Of a DNA stretch of 31,613 nucleotides, positions 15,234 through 23,253 are shown in pieces (the stretch's first letter is position 1; each line of letters begins with the position of its first letter). This DNA comes from an uncultured Christensenellaceae bacterium (GTDB lineage: Bacteria; Bacillota; Clostridia; Christensenellales; Borkfalkiaceae): the NCBI GenBank assembly GCA_910587625.1, contig CAJUMW010000020.1, forward strand, positions 1 to 31,613. Direction: 5' to 3'. The translations under genes and the position numbers were made by a program. The notes under the pieces were generated by a model. It did no database searches. It saw only the letters and a list, made by a program, of their open reading frames with translations, and was not told the DNA's origin.

Positions 15234-16421
15234 TTATTTTGCGACTTTTCGGGCCTCGATATAATATCGCTTTTCATTGCCTTCGCCCATAGAAAAAGTC
15301 TTTTTAGGCAGGTTTCCGCCCTGTAATATAAGTCCGAAAAAATCACCTTTGTCTATCTTAGGCAAAACTATGCCGACGCCGCCGAAAGTCAGATTTATAA
15401 GCTCGTTCTCTCCGTGAATATAGTCGACTTCCGCACCCAGCTCGGCACAAAATTCGGAAATATATGTATCGAGGCGTCTTATGCCCTCGGGGACGTCAGC
15501 GTCGAATGGTATTTTCGTTTTAACTCCCCCCACTACAATATACGCGCAACACTTGCCCGAGGTTTTCAAACCCGAAATAAACTTTTCGACTTTATCCGTC
15601 TTTACAAACCTGTGTATTGGCTCGAAACTTAGAGCGGCATCATACAGATTGACAACCTCAACGAGCGCAAATCTTGAAGGGTGAGCCTCTTTTTCCTCTT
15701 CGCTCAATTTAGATTTTAGGTTTTCCCAACAGGTTTTGGCTGTGGCAAGAGAATGGTTGCCGTCCCCAACCGCAAAGAGTAATTTATCGCTGGTTCCGTA
15801 ATTGTTTGTTTCGGCAAGCATATTAAAAGCCGAAACAACCTCACCCGCGTTTTCTATTAGCGTACCCTTAACTTTGCCGCCGTCCTTCATTAAAGTGAAA
15901 TCGTACAGCACTTTGCCGCGTTTTATGCAATTAATTACAGAATTTTGCCTGTCGTCATAGAGCAACATAACATGCGGTAACTCCAAAGGTGCGTTTTTGC
16001 GTATTTCAACTCGCGGCGGAATGCGCTGTAAAATTGTCGCTTCAGTCGAGCGTATCAAGCTTTTATCTTGTGGTATGTATGAATATTGCTCCAAATCGAC
16101 AGCGAGGACTATACCGCGTCGAGTGCCCGAAAGGGTTGTACGCTCGACAAGAATTATACCTTCTGTCATTGTGAAAATTCCGCCCGAAAGATACTCGCGC
16201 ATTGTACTATTTATACGCGCAATACGTTCTTCGGGGCGGTCTTTTAAATATACTTCCGGAAAAATTAAGTTGTAAGCCGAAGGACAGCCGCGCGCAATGC
16301 GCTCTACGTCCTGCCAATACCCGACGTCGGAAGTGTATTGGTCGCAGGCGTTTACCGCCCATTTTGACATATCTATGTCTTCCGCCGGCAACAATATTTG
16401 CGGAATTTGAATTATGCTCAT
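15234..16421 (-). CDS. DUF1015 family protein
   Basis: A 395-residue soluble protein matching the DUF1015 (COG4198) family by its N-terminal WAVNACDQYTSD, NLIFPEVYL, and the family hallmark GDGNHSLATAK (219-229). Its biochemical role is not established; the conserved acidic/His motif suggests an enzyme, and I do not assign a reaction. In Clostridia this family is often near amino-acid genes, and here it directly precedes lysC by 19 bp. It starts 4 bp after the 35-codon CdaR-like gene. Confidence 0.85.
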   Translation of the reverse strand: MSIIQIPQILLPAEDIDMSKWAVNACDQYTSDVGYWQDVERIARGCPSAYNLIFPEVYLKDRPEERIARINSTMREYLSGGIFTMTEGIILVERTTLSGTRRGIVLAVDLEQYSYIPQDKSLIRSTEATILQRIPPRVEIRKNAPLELPHVMLLYDDRQNSVINCIKRGKVLYDFTLMKDGGKVKGTLIENAGEVVSAFNMLAETNNYGTSDKLLFAVGDGNHSLATAKTCWENLKSKLSEEEKEAHPSRFALVEVVNLYDAALSFEPIHRFVKTDKVEKFISGLKTSGKCCAYIVVGGVKTKIPFDADVPEGIRRLDTYISEFCAELGAEVDYIHGENELINLTFGGVGIVLPKIDKGDFFGLILQGGNLPKKTFSMGEGNEKRYYIEARKVAK

Positions 16422-16425
16422 ATGT

Positions 16426-16533
16426 CTATATGTTGATAATAATTACCGAAAAAACAGCGAGAACTATCGCAAGAATTTTAAGCGGTATATTTTTTGTGAA
16501 TGCGTTCTTTAAAAACACTAAAAACTTGTTCAT
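16426..16533 (-). CDS. 35-residue single-pass membrane peptide, CdaR (YbbR) N-terminus-like
   Basis: A short gene starting at ATG 16533 inside the cdaA stop (ATGA overlap) and ending at TAG 16428-16426. The product begins MNKFLVFLKNAF, followed by TKNIPLKILAIVLAVFS and ends VIIINI. This is a basic cytosolic start plus one hydrophobic helix (about residues 17-35). CdaR (YbbR), the CdaA partner, begins the same way (short MxKFL, basic patch, LKIxALxxA helix) and is normally the next gene after cdaA, but it continues with several external YbbR repeats. Here the next gene starts 4 bp later, so no repeats can be encoded. It could be a minimal CdaR that acts on CdaA through the membrane, or a decayed remnant kept for coupling. 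Confidence 0.65.
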   Translation of the reverse strand: MNKFLVFLKNAFTKNIPLKILAIVLAVFSVIIINI

Positions 16534-17345
16534 AACTTGCCCTCCGCCGTCAAATCGGTCCAATAATACTCTGAAAGCGCCTTTTTCAAATCCTTTGCGT
16601 CGGCATATTTTTTAAAAATTACGCCGTTTTTAGCTATTGAAATTATGCCCGTTTCTTCGGAAACGACTATAGCGGTTACGCTTGCAACGGAAGTTACGCC
16701 GAGCGCCGCTCTGTGACGGCTGCCCATATCCTTTGGAAGATTTTCATTTTGCGGCAGCGGCAAAAAGCAACCGGCGGCAAAAATTTTATTACCTTCTATT
16801 ATCATTGCTCCGTCGTGCAGCGGCGCCTTGGGATAGAATATTGCCTCTATCATCTGTGAAGTGATTTGCGCGTTTACGACAGTGCCGCTTTCTATAATGC
16901 CTTCGGGCAAATTTTCGTTTGAGAGAACTATCAGAGCGCCTATGTCCTTTTTAGACATATTTTGTACGGCGCGAATTGTTTCGTCAATGATAAGCTCGAT
17001 ACCCGAAACGGTCAAATTTTCGTTTTTATTCTTTTTTATGTTTGAATCAAGCAAGCTGCGCTTTATTTCTGTATGGAACATTGTAAACACAAGCAGACAA
17101 GTCATTAAAAGCGCTATAATAATAATTCCGCTGTCGATTTGTGAAAAAGCAAATGTTACGCTTGCCAAAACAATAAACAAAACTATTACGACAATAAATT
17201 TATTGGCTTTATTGTCCTTTAAAATTTTAAAGACGTAGTAAAACAAGCATGAGAATAAAATTATCTGCAAAATGTAGTCGATATAGTTAATGCCTAAATT
17301 TTCGAAAAATGCTTTAAATCTATTACCTATGCTTGCCCAGTCCAT
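16530..17345 (-). CDS. cdaA: Diadenylate cyclase CdaA (c-di-AMP synthase)
   Basis: A 271-residue membrane enzyme joining two ATP into cyclic di-AMP, the messenger controlling potassium and osmotic balance. Three N-terminal membrane segments (about 23-41, 48-68, 73-91) are followed by the DAC domain with the catalytic DGA (178-180, in APLHDGAMII) and the RHR motif (210-212, in GSRHRAALG). Length is typical for the CdaA class. It heads the long minus-strand run, behind a promoter-like sequence, with AGAGGA as ribosome site. Confidence 0.95.
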   Translation of the reverse strand: MDWASIGNRFKAFFENLGINYIDYILQIILFSCLFYYVFKILKDNKANKFIVVIVLFIVLASVTFAFSQIDSGIIIIALLMTCLLVFTMFHTEIKRSLLDSNIKKNKNENLTVSGIELIIDETIRAVQNMSKKDIGALIVLSNENLPEGIIESGTVVNAQITSQMIEAIFYPKAPLHDGAMIIEGNKIFAAGCFLPLPQNENLPKDMGSRHRAALGVTSVASVTAIVVSEETGIISIAKNGVIFKKYADAKDLKKALSEYYWTDLTAEGKL

Positions 17346-17374
17346 AACGTCCTCTGAAAAAGTTATATATATCT

Positions 17375-17403
17375 ATTATATAATTTATTATGCGAAAAAT
17401 AAA
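17375..17403 (-). promoter_or_regulatory. Probable promoter of cdaA and the long operon
   Basis: A perfect TATAAT (17380-17375 on the minus strand) lies about 30 bp before the cdaA start in an 81-bp gap. The matching -35 at 17 bp is a poor TTTATT. No clear terminator of holA was seen in the gap, so read-through from upstream is likely too. Confidence 0.5.
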
Positions 17404-17426
17404 GCGTTTGAAAGCAATTAATTGCC

Positions 17427-18404
17427 CTAGTTTGAGAAAAAAATAAAATTTTCGGCGTTTTGAAGCGCGCTTTTAGGCGTCAGTCTTCCGCTTTTTACTT
17501 CCGACACAACCGAATACAGATAACTTAACGTTTCGTTAATAATTTTTTCACCTATGGCGTCGGCTTGCTCCATACTTTTTTTAACCGCGTACTCCTTCAT
17601 TTTCATCATAACGGCAAGGCTTGACACACTGTCTTTTGAACACACTATGACCGATAAATTCTTAAAGTACGAAAACAGTCCCGAAAGTATAGTCATTTCA
17701 TCCCCGCTCTTTATCAAAAGCTCGGCGGCAATTTCGCAAAACTTACAATAATTTTTTCGTGATATTGCGTTTGTAAGCTCGTATATCCTATAATCGGCGT
17801 CCCTAAAAACAAGCTCGTCAACCTCGTTTTGCATTAGCGTGCCGCCGCCCTTATACGCAATTATTTTTTCCACTTCGACCGATACCCTTGCCATATTGTG
17901 CAGGCAATATTCCGCCACGCTCTCGCAAACCGCCGCCGAAGCCGCAATTCCTGCGCGCTTTAGAGTGATATATACCCATTTTGAAACGGCGTCGGGCTCC
18001 GTCTTTGAACAGTCGACGTAAGCGACGCTTTTTTTGCGCTTTAAATCGACACCTTTTTTTGCGCCCGTATTGACTATAATAAGTATCGATGAGGACGGAA
18101 AATCGTCGAAAAGACTCTTTAAATAAGTTTCATACTCGCTTTCGGAAGGGTAAAATTCGGTAACCTTGATTATACGTTTTTCTGCCATAAACGGATAATT
18201 TTTTATTGCCGCCACAAGCGAACTTAGCGCGCCGCCTTTAAGCGTTTCTCCGTCGAACGAGCTATAATTTAATTCGGGCATTTGAAGAAAGGCAAGTTTA
18301 ATTTGCTCTTCCCCTTTCATTCTGAAATACGCGTCGTCCCCCTCTAACAGGTATATAGAATTTGCGCCCTCTGAAATGCTGTTTTTTAATTGAGTGTATT
18401 TCAT
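17427..18404 (-). CDS. holA: DNA polymerase III delta subunit
   Basis: A 325-residue clamp-loader subunit that opens the beta clamp during replication. The N-terminal IYLLEGDDAYFRMKGEEQI (18-36) is the HolA signature region, followed by the degenerate AAA+ fold (KNYPFMAEKRIIKV, SSILIIVN) and the helical C-terminal collar domain ending in KSGRLTPKSALQNAENFIF. Like other delta subunits it lacks a working Walker A. It is 6 bp after plsC. In many Firmicutes holA sits near rpsT and comEC; those are not here. Confidence 0.88.
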   Translation of the reverse strand: MKYTQLKNSISEGANSIYLLEGDDAYFRMKGEEQIKLAFLQMPELNYSSFDGETLKGGALSSLVAAIKNYPFMAEKRIIKVTEFYPSESEYETYLKSLFDDFPSSSILIIVNTGAKKGVDLKRKKSVAYVDCSKTEPDAVSKWVYITLKRAGIAASAAVCESVAEYCLHNMARVSVEVEKIIAYKGGGTLMQNEVDELVFRDADYRIYELTNAISRKNYCKFCEIAAELLIKSGDEMTILSGLFSYFKNLSVIVCSKDSVSSLAVMMKMKEYAVKKSMEQADAIGEKIINETLSYLYSVVSEVKSGRLTPKSALQNAENFIFFSN

Positions 18405-18410
18405 TGCAAC

Positions 18411-19214
18411 TTATTCCCCGACTGCTTCTGATTTCTCTTCTTTTGGTCTGTAGACGTATTTGATATACTCGCAATTACTCAATTTGGAGCGATTGCACAT
18501 TGCCTCGTAAACCTCGTCGCGCAGTTTTTGCACGGCTTGTTTATAAGGCAGCGTTTCATCAGCAAAAAAAGGCCCGTCAATGTGCACTTCACGGCGCGGA
18601 TAAGGAGAGCGTTTACGTTTTTTATAAACCATTGTATATGAGAAAACAGGTGTTTTTAACTTAACGGGATACGCAAACGAAACGTTTGAAAACGAGCGAA
18701 TTTTCGTATAATAGTGCCAGATATGCGCCTCGGGATAAATTGCTATCCAATGCTTTCTTTTGATAGCCTCCGCGATAGCGGCATTGAACTTTTTCATACC
18801 AGAAAAACTGTCTGCAATCGGCAGACCGCCCAAATCTTTTACAAGCCAGCCTATTCCCTTAATCGACACCGCATCGGCATTGGCTATGACGTCGGCAGGA
18901 CGGGGATATGCGATATACGACGGGTTAAATGCATCCAAAATCATTGCTGTATGATTGCCGTACATAAAACAGCCCTGCTTTTTATATGGCTTCATTACCT
19001 TTTTGTTGACGTATTTTACGCGCTTGATAAGTTTATTGTAGACCCAAATCAAAGGTCTGACTATACAAAAATAGATAATTCCGCGGCGTAATTTTAACCA
19101 AAAACCCTTATGCAGATATTGATAATTCTCAGGAAGTTTTTTCTTTTCTATATCCGTGCCGGCAAAGTCGTCGTTTACTTCGTCGGAATAGTAATAAATT
19201 TTTTGTTCTTTCAT
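18411..19214 (-). CDS. Lysophospholipid acyltransferase (PlsC-type)
   Basis: A 267-residue acyltransferase of the 1-acyl-glycerol-3-phosphate type, predicted at the membrane face in phospholipid synthesis. The catalytic motif is Asn87-His88 with Asp94 (GNHTAMILDAF), a spacing of five residues rather than the usual four, as in a clostridial subgroup that I recall. YPEAHIW (160-166) is the substrate-binding motif, and FSNVSFAYPVKL follows. One hydrophobic N-terminal stretch lies at about 45-60. It is 3 bp downstream of the LysR gene. Confidence 0.82.
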   Translation of the reverse strand: MKEQKIYYYSDEVNDDFAGTDIEKKKLPENYQYLHKGFWLKLRRGIIYFCIVRPLIWVYNKLIKRVKYVNKKVMKPYKKQGCFMYGNHTAMILDAFNPSYIAYPRPADVIANADAVSIKGIGWLVKDLGGLPIADSFSGMKKFNAAIAEAIKRKHWIAIYPEAHIWHYYTKIRSFSNVSFAYPVKLKTPVFSYTMVYKKRKRSPYPRREVHIDGPFFADETLPYKQAVQKLRDEVYEAMCNRSKLSNCEYIKYVYRPKEEKSEAVGE

Positions 19215-19217
19215 TAT

Positions 19218-20105
19218 TTATCCTCGATTAAACATTGCAAGAAACTCTTTCATTGCAAAAGAAAGCGACAAATGCCTGGATATAGCTATGCCTATTCCGC
19301 GAACAGGCAGCGAAGGCGTTGTTTTTAACTCGAATATTTCTCCGTTGTCAAGTTCGTCGCGGCAATACTCACGGGGGATAAGACCTATCCCCATACCCTT
19401 TATCACAAGTTTTTTCATCAAGTCCCAATTTGCCACTTCAATATCGGGGTTCATGTTTAACCCGAGGGAATCGACAAAAGACGCGAATGCTCGGCGAGAT
19501 ACGGTATTCTCCTCTATCGTCATAAGCGGAAATTCCTGTAAGCGCTTTAAAGGTATTTCAATGCCGTCAAGCTCGGTATATTTTTTACCGGCAACAAACA
19601 CTTCGTTTAAATGTGTTACCGTGCCGTAAAATCTTACCTCGTCATCTTCAAGCGGCAAATTTATGAATGCAATGTCGCACTTTCCCTCTTTTAATTGACT
19701 TAACGTATATGGAGAAGTCGATGATTTAAGTTCGAGTTTTACGGAGGGATATTTTTCGTTGAACTCGGCAAGCTTGTCCGCTATGACGTGAGAAAATATC
19801 GAGTCCGTTGCGCCTATTCTTATTTTGCCCGTGGCAACTGTCTTTAATTCGGTAAGCTTTTTTTCGGCTTCGCTAAGCAACGTCAACGCCTCTTCTACCT
19901 GTGAATAAATTATTTTTCCGCCGACAGCCGACAGCTCCATTCCCTTGTGCGTTCGGTTGAAGAGCGAAGCGCCGAGTTGTCCCTCAAGCTGTTTTATTGC
20001 CTGCGATACGGCAGGTTGAGAAATATAAAGCTCCTGCGCGGCTTTTGTTAAACTGCCGCACTTGGCAACTGTATAAAATACCTTGTAAAGTTCAAGATTA
20101 ACCAT
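19218..20105 (-). CDS. LysR-family transcriptional regulator
   Basis: A 295-residue DNA-binding regulator. Residues 1-60 form the winged helix-turn-helix, with GSLTKAAQELYISQPAVSQA and then LFNRTHKGM. Residues about 90-295 form the two-lobed effector domain beginning GKIRIGATDSI. The start at 20105 is chosen because GAGGGG lies 6-7 bp before this ATG and the protein begins MVNLELYKVF as LysR proteins do. A longer in-frame start at 20204 would overlap mnmE by 88 bp and add an unrelated tail. The effector is unknown; unlike most LysR genes it has no divergent target and lies within mnmE-lysR-plsC-holA. Confidence 0.9.
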   Translation of the reverse strand: MVNLELYKVFYTVAKCGSLTKAAQELYISQPAVSQAIKQLEGQLGASLFNRTHKGMELSAVGGKIIYSQVEEALTLLSEAEKKLTELKTVATGKIRIGATDSIFSHVIADKLAEFNEKYPSVKLELKSSTSPYTLSQLKEGKCDIAFINLPLEDDEVRFYGTVTHLNEVFVAGKKYTELDGIEIPLKRLQEFPLMTIEENTVSRRAFASFVDSLGLNMNPDIEVANWDLMKKLVIKGMGIGLIPREYCRDELDNGEIFELKTTPSLPVRGIGIAISRHLSLSFAMKEFLAMFNRG

Positions 20106-20116
20106 TGTTTTCCCCT

Positions 20117-21415
20117 CTATTTTCCAACGCAGAATTTGGCAAATACCGTTGAAATAATTTCCTCGGAAGCCGTTTCTCCCGTAATTTCCCCAAGCGCGTC
20201 CCACGCGTCCTTCAAATCGACCGAAATAATATCGAGCGTGTTTATATTTATTGCGTTTTCGGCGCTTTCAAGTGCATAAAGCGCCTTTTTGAGCGCGGCA
20301 AAGTGCCGCTCTTCGATTATAAATGCTTTATCCGCCGCGTTTTCACCCACGCAACTGTTTGAAATAAGTTTTTTAAGCTCCGAAAGCCCCTTACCCGTTG
20401 CAGCGGATACGGCGATATCGCAGCCTTCCGGAATTTGTTTTATATCGCATTTATTAAAAACCTTAATTTCTTTTCCTCGAACGTTATCCGGCAAAGGCAG
20501 TTTCTCGTCCTCGTAAACGGAAAGCACAACGTCGGCGCAGGCAATTATAGCTTTGGCGCGGTTTATTCCTATGCTCTCTACCGCGCCTGCGCGCTCGCGT
20601 ATGCCGGCAGTGTCGATTAAATTGTAAATTACGCCGTCAAGCTCGATAGCTCCCTCAACCGCGTCACGAGTTGTGCCTTCCTCGTCGGAAACGATAGCTT
20701 TATCATAGCCCAAAAGCGCATTTAAAAGGCTGCTTTTACCCGTATTTGGCTTACCGCAGATTGCGACGGTTACGCCCTCTTTTATCTTTTTACCCGTGTC
20801 GTAGCTTAATACAAGCTTTGCCGCCTCGTCTTTTAAGCTGCTCAACCGCTCGGCTATGCCTCTTAAATCCGCGCCGTCGGAGTCCTCTTCGGGATAGTCG
20901 ATTTCAACCGCAACTTCGGCAAGAATATCTTTAAGCCTGTTCTGCAAAATACGGACGCTGTCAGTAAGTTTTTCACTGTAAAGCATACTTCCGGCGCGAA
21001 GCAAAGCGTCGCTTTCGGCATTAATCATATCTGCCATACCCTCCGCAGACGCGAGGGAAAGCTTGCCGTTTAAAAAAGCACGCTTTGTAAATTCCCCCCT
21101 GTCGGCAAGCCGTGCACCGAGAGAGATACATTTTTTTAAAACGCTTTGAGCTATGCGAACGCCGCCGTGACAGTGAAACTCTACCACGTCCTCGCCCGTA
21201 AAAGATTTGGGAGCTTTAAACCAGACCAAAAACCCGTAATCTTCAAACCCGTCCAAAATAATATTTCCGCTATACATATAGTTTGGCCGTATGTCTTGAA
21301 CTTTGTTTGAAAACATATTTATCGCAATTTCAAGCGATTTGTCGCCGCTAAGCCTGATTATCGCAACTCCGCCTCTGCCGGAGGCCGTGGCAATTGCCGC
21401 TATAGTTTCGCCCAT
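20117..21415 (-). CDS. mnmE: tRNA-modification GTPase MnmE
   Basis: A 432-residue GTPase that, with MnmG, installs the C5 aminomethyl-type group on U34 of some tRNAs. The N-terminal folate-binding domain starts MGETIAAIATASGRGGVAII. The G domain has Walker A GKPNTGKSS (221-229), GTTRD (247-251), DTAG (268-271) and NKCD. The C-terminal CVGK motif carries the catalytic Cys429. Length is slightly below the usual 450-460. MnmG is not adjacent, although in many Firmicutes it follows mnmE. The ribosome site is poor: the nearest GGAG is about 15 bp upstream. Confidence 0.95.
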   Translation of the reverse strand: MGETIAAIATASGRGGVAIIRLSGDKSLEIAINMFSNKVQDIRPNYMYSGNIILDGFEDYGFLVWFKAPKSFTGEDVVEFHCHGGVRIAQSVLKKCISLGARLADRGEFTKRAFLNGKLSLASAEGMADMINAESDALLRAGSMLYSEKLTDSVRILQNRLKDILAEVAVEIDYPEEDSDGADLRGIAERLSSLKDEAAKLVLSYDTGKKIKEGVTVAICGKPNTGKSSLLNALLGYDKAIVSDEEGTTRDAVEGAIELDGVIYNLIDTAGIRERAGAVESIGINRAKAIIACADVVLSVYEDEKLPLPDNVRGKEIKVFNKCDIKQIPEGCDIAVSAATGKGLSELKKLISNSCVGENAADKAFIIEERHFAALKKALYALESAENAININTLDIISVDLKDAWDALGEITGETASEEIISTVFAKFCVGK

Positions 21416-21467
21416 AATTTTATCGAAACGCTCCGTTCCATAATTTTAACTTATATTTTACAGTTTG

Positions 21468-21496
21468 ATTATAACATACGCGCCCGACATTGTAAA
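21468..21496 (-). promoter_or_regulatory. Promoter of the mnmE-lysR-plsC-holA operon
   Basis: On the minus strand, TTTACA (21496-21491), 17 bp and TATAAT (21473-21468), with TGT just before the -10 (extended -10). The predicted start is near 21461. The -35 overlaps the T-tract of the preceding terminator, a compact gene boundary. Confidence 0.78.
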
Positions 21497-21525
21497 GAAA
21501 AAGCGCGCTTGTATAAGCACGCTTT
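21493..21525 (-). terminator. Terminator of the Q/N-tailed membrane protein gene
   Basis: On the minus strand, AAAGCGTGCTT (21525-21515) pairs with AAGCGCGCTTT (21510-21500) over an ATAC loop, 11 pairs with one G-T, followed by TTTTTCTTT partly shared with the stem. It starts 14 bp after the stop codon at 21539. Confidence 0.85.
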
Positions 21526-21538
21526 ATAATGTTTTTGA

Positions 21539-22396
21539 TTAATTAAAAGGGTCGTCGCTGTTTTTGCCGTTACCGAAATCTGAAAACGGGTCGTCCGGTG
21601 CAGATTGAACATTTCCGTTTTGATTGTTGAAATTATTGTTTTGATAGGGATCGTTGTAATTATTTTGGCGCGGCGGCTGACTGTTATACGGGTCGAAACC
21701 GCCGTTTTGCTGGTAGTACTGTTGATACATTCTGTACTGCCTTTCCTGTTGGACGCGCATATAGTCGCGATATCCCATTCCCAAATTTTTTCTGACCGCA
21801 AAAATGAAAATGCCTTGTATAGGAAACAGCACGCTGACAAGCGTAAAAAGAAAGTAACGGCGCGCCGCATAGGTCTGGAAAAACGCAGATAAAACCATAA
21901 TCTGCAAGAAAAGAAATATAAGATACAGCCAGCTCAGAATATAGTCGTAGAGCATCTCATAGCACCACGCCGCCCAACCGAGTTCAGGAGGAACGTATTT
22001 TAAAACAAAGTGAGAAACCGGACCGTAATGCCCGTCTTCGATTACTTCAAACACGCAACCGGCGTTAATAAGTTTAAATTGCGCAATGTAATAGAGAAGA
22101 AACCCACCGAAAAGCACGCACTCCAATAAGGCTGCGGCAAGCGCAAATTTTTGTGTATCGACCTTGCCGAACACCCTGTTTTTTTTAGCAAGAACTCCTA
22201 TAAAGTAAGTGTTCGCAAAAGGTACAAAAGCCATCCATTTGTGCCTTATTCCCTCTCTTGCGGCAATGACGTATAGCCCTATGCCCTGAAAAATAAATAC
22301 CAAAGCAAAACAAATTCCGCCGACAAGCAACGAAACCCACAGTTGCTGAGTATCAACCCATTGCAGAGCATATAACGCGTATTTGAAAAAATCCAT
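21539..22396 (-). CDS. Multipass membrane protein with Q/N/Y-rich C-terminal tail
   Basis: I do not recognise this 285-residue protein. Four hydrophobic segments are visible (about 20-45, 84-104, 150-172, 181-200). Residues 205-285 form a polar low-complexity tail rich in Gln, Asn, Tyr and Pro (for example MYQQYYQQNGG and NNNFNNQNGN). It ends with two acidic DDPF motifs (268-271, 281-284). Such a tail is probably disordered and may be a docking or assembly segment; this is inference. Codon use and GC look like the neighbours, so recent transfer is not suggested. It has its own terminator and a possible promoter. Confidence 0.7.
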   Translation of the reverse strand: MDFFKYALYALQWVDTQQLWVSLLVGGICFALVFIFQGIGLYVIAAREGIRHKWMAFVPFANTYFIGVLAKKNRVFGKVDTQKFALAAALLECVLFGGFLLYYIAQFKLINAGCVFEVIEDGHYGPVSHFVLKYVPPELGWAAWCYEMLYDYILSWLYLIFLFLQIMVLSAFFQTYAARRYFLFTLVSVLFPIQGIFIFAVRKNLGMGYRDYMRVQQERQYRMYQQYYQQNGGFDPYNSQPPRQNNYNDPYQNNNFNNQNGNVQSAPDDPFSDFGNGKNSDDPFN

Positions 22397-22427
22397 TAAC
22401 CTTTCAATTCCCCCTTACAGCTACTCT

Positions 22428-22433
22428 ATTATA
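22428..22433 (-). promoter_or_regulatory. Possible -10 box for the membrane protein gene
   Basis: TATAAT on the minus strand lies 32 bp before the start codon in the 86-bp gap after truA. No convincing -35 was found at 16-18 bp. No hairpin terminator of truA was seen either, so the gene may also be read from the ecf operon. Confidence 0.35.
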
Positions 22434-22482
22434 TATGCGCAAATTGTAAAAAATAAAATGAATTTGTGAAAATCTTGTAAAA

Positions 22483-23253
22483 TTAGCCCTGCCCTTCAAA
22501 CAGATTAAAGCCGTAATCAACGCTTTCAAGCGTCAACCCCTTTGCGCATAAAGTTTTACCCACACTCTCTCTATCGCACTCGGTAAACGATTTTTTTACG
22601 TCGTCTTCGGTAAGCGAGCCAAAAGCGTAATCAAGCATAGTTCCGACTATCGTACGCACCATATTGTACAGAAAGCCTGACCCCGTTATACGCACCTCAA
22701 CATCGGTAGACCCCATACTATACCCCGTTGAAACATCTACGGCGTAAATTTCACGCACGGTCGTTTTTACGGCAGAGCCGCTTTTACAATAAGCTTTAAA
22801 ATCGCGCTCTCCGACGAAAGCCCCCGATATATGCCTTAGTTTCGAGGGTTCCGCAGTGTTTTTGACCCAAAGCGAAAACCGGTCTTTAAGCGCGTTTCTG
22901 CGAGGAGAGAAATAAAGTTTATAACAATATGTCTTCCTTTTTGCATTTCGGTTGGCATCGAAATTCTCAGGTGCGGCAACCGACTTTAACACGCTTATGT
23001 CCCGAGGCAGGCGCAGGTTTAAAACGTCGGCAATTTTTTCGGGCGGAATTGTGGTATCCGCATCAAAGTGACAGACCTGCCCTATTGCGTGAACACCGCT
23101 GTCCGTCCGTCCGCTTGCCGTGACGTTTGTCTTTGTTCCGAATGTTTCAAGACAAGCTTTTTCCAGCACTTCCTGTACTGTTATTGAGTTTTTTTGAATT
23201 TGCCAGCCACCGTATTGTGTTCCGTCGTAGGCAAGTAAAATTGCATATCTCAT
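22483..23253 (-). CDS. truA: tRNA pseudouridine synthase A
   Basis: A 256-residue enzyme forming pseudouridine at positions 38-40 of the tRNA anticodon arm. The N-terminal AYDGTQYGGWQ (8-18) and the catalytic motif GRTDSGVHA with Asp51 are clear. VGERDFKAYC and GSGFLYNMVRTIVG further on are family segments. Its start shares one base with the ecfT stop (TGATG). The ecfA-ecfT-truA order is standard in Firmicutes, although the usual rplQ and rplM/rpsI flanks are missing here. Confidence 0.95.
   Translation of the reverse strand: MRYAILLAYDGTQYGGWQIQKNSITVQEVLEKACLETFGTKTNVTASGRTDSGVHAIGQVCHFDADTTIPPEKIADVLNLRLPRDISVLKSVAAPENFDANRNAKRKTYCYKLYFSPRRNALKDRFSLWVKNTAEPSKLRHISGAFVGERDFKAYCKSGSAVKTTVREIYAVDVSTGYSMGSTDVEVRITGSGFLYNMVRTIVGTMLDYAFGSLTEDDVKKSFTECDRESVGKTLCAKGLTLESVDYGFNLFEGQG

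Noticed and set aside
20106..20204. 33-codon N-terminal extension of the LysR protein
   Set aside because: It would overlap the conserved C-terminus of mnmE; the GAGGGG site supports the start at 20105.
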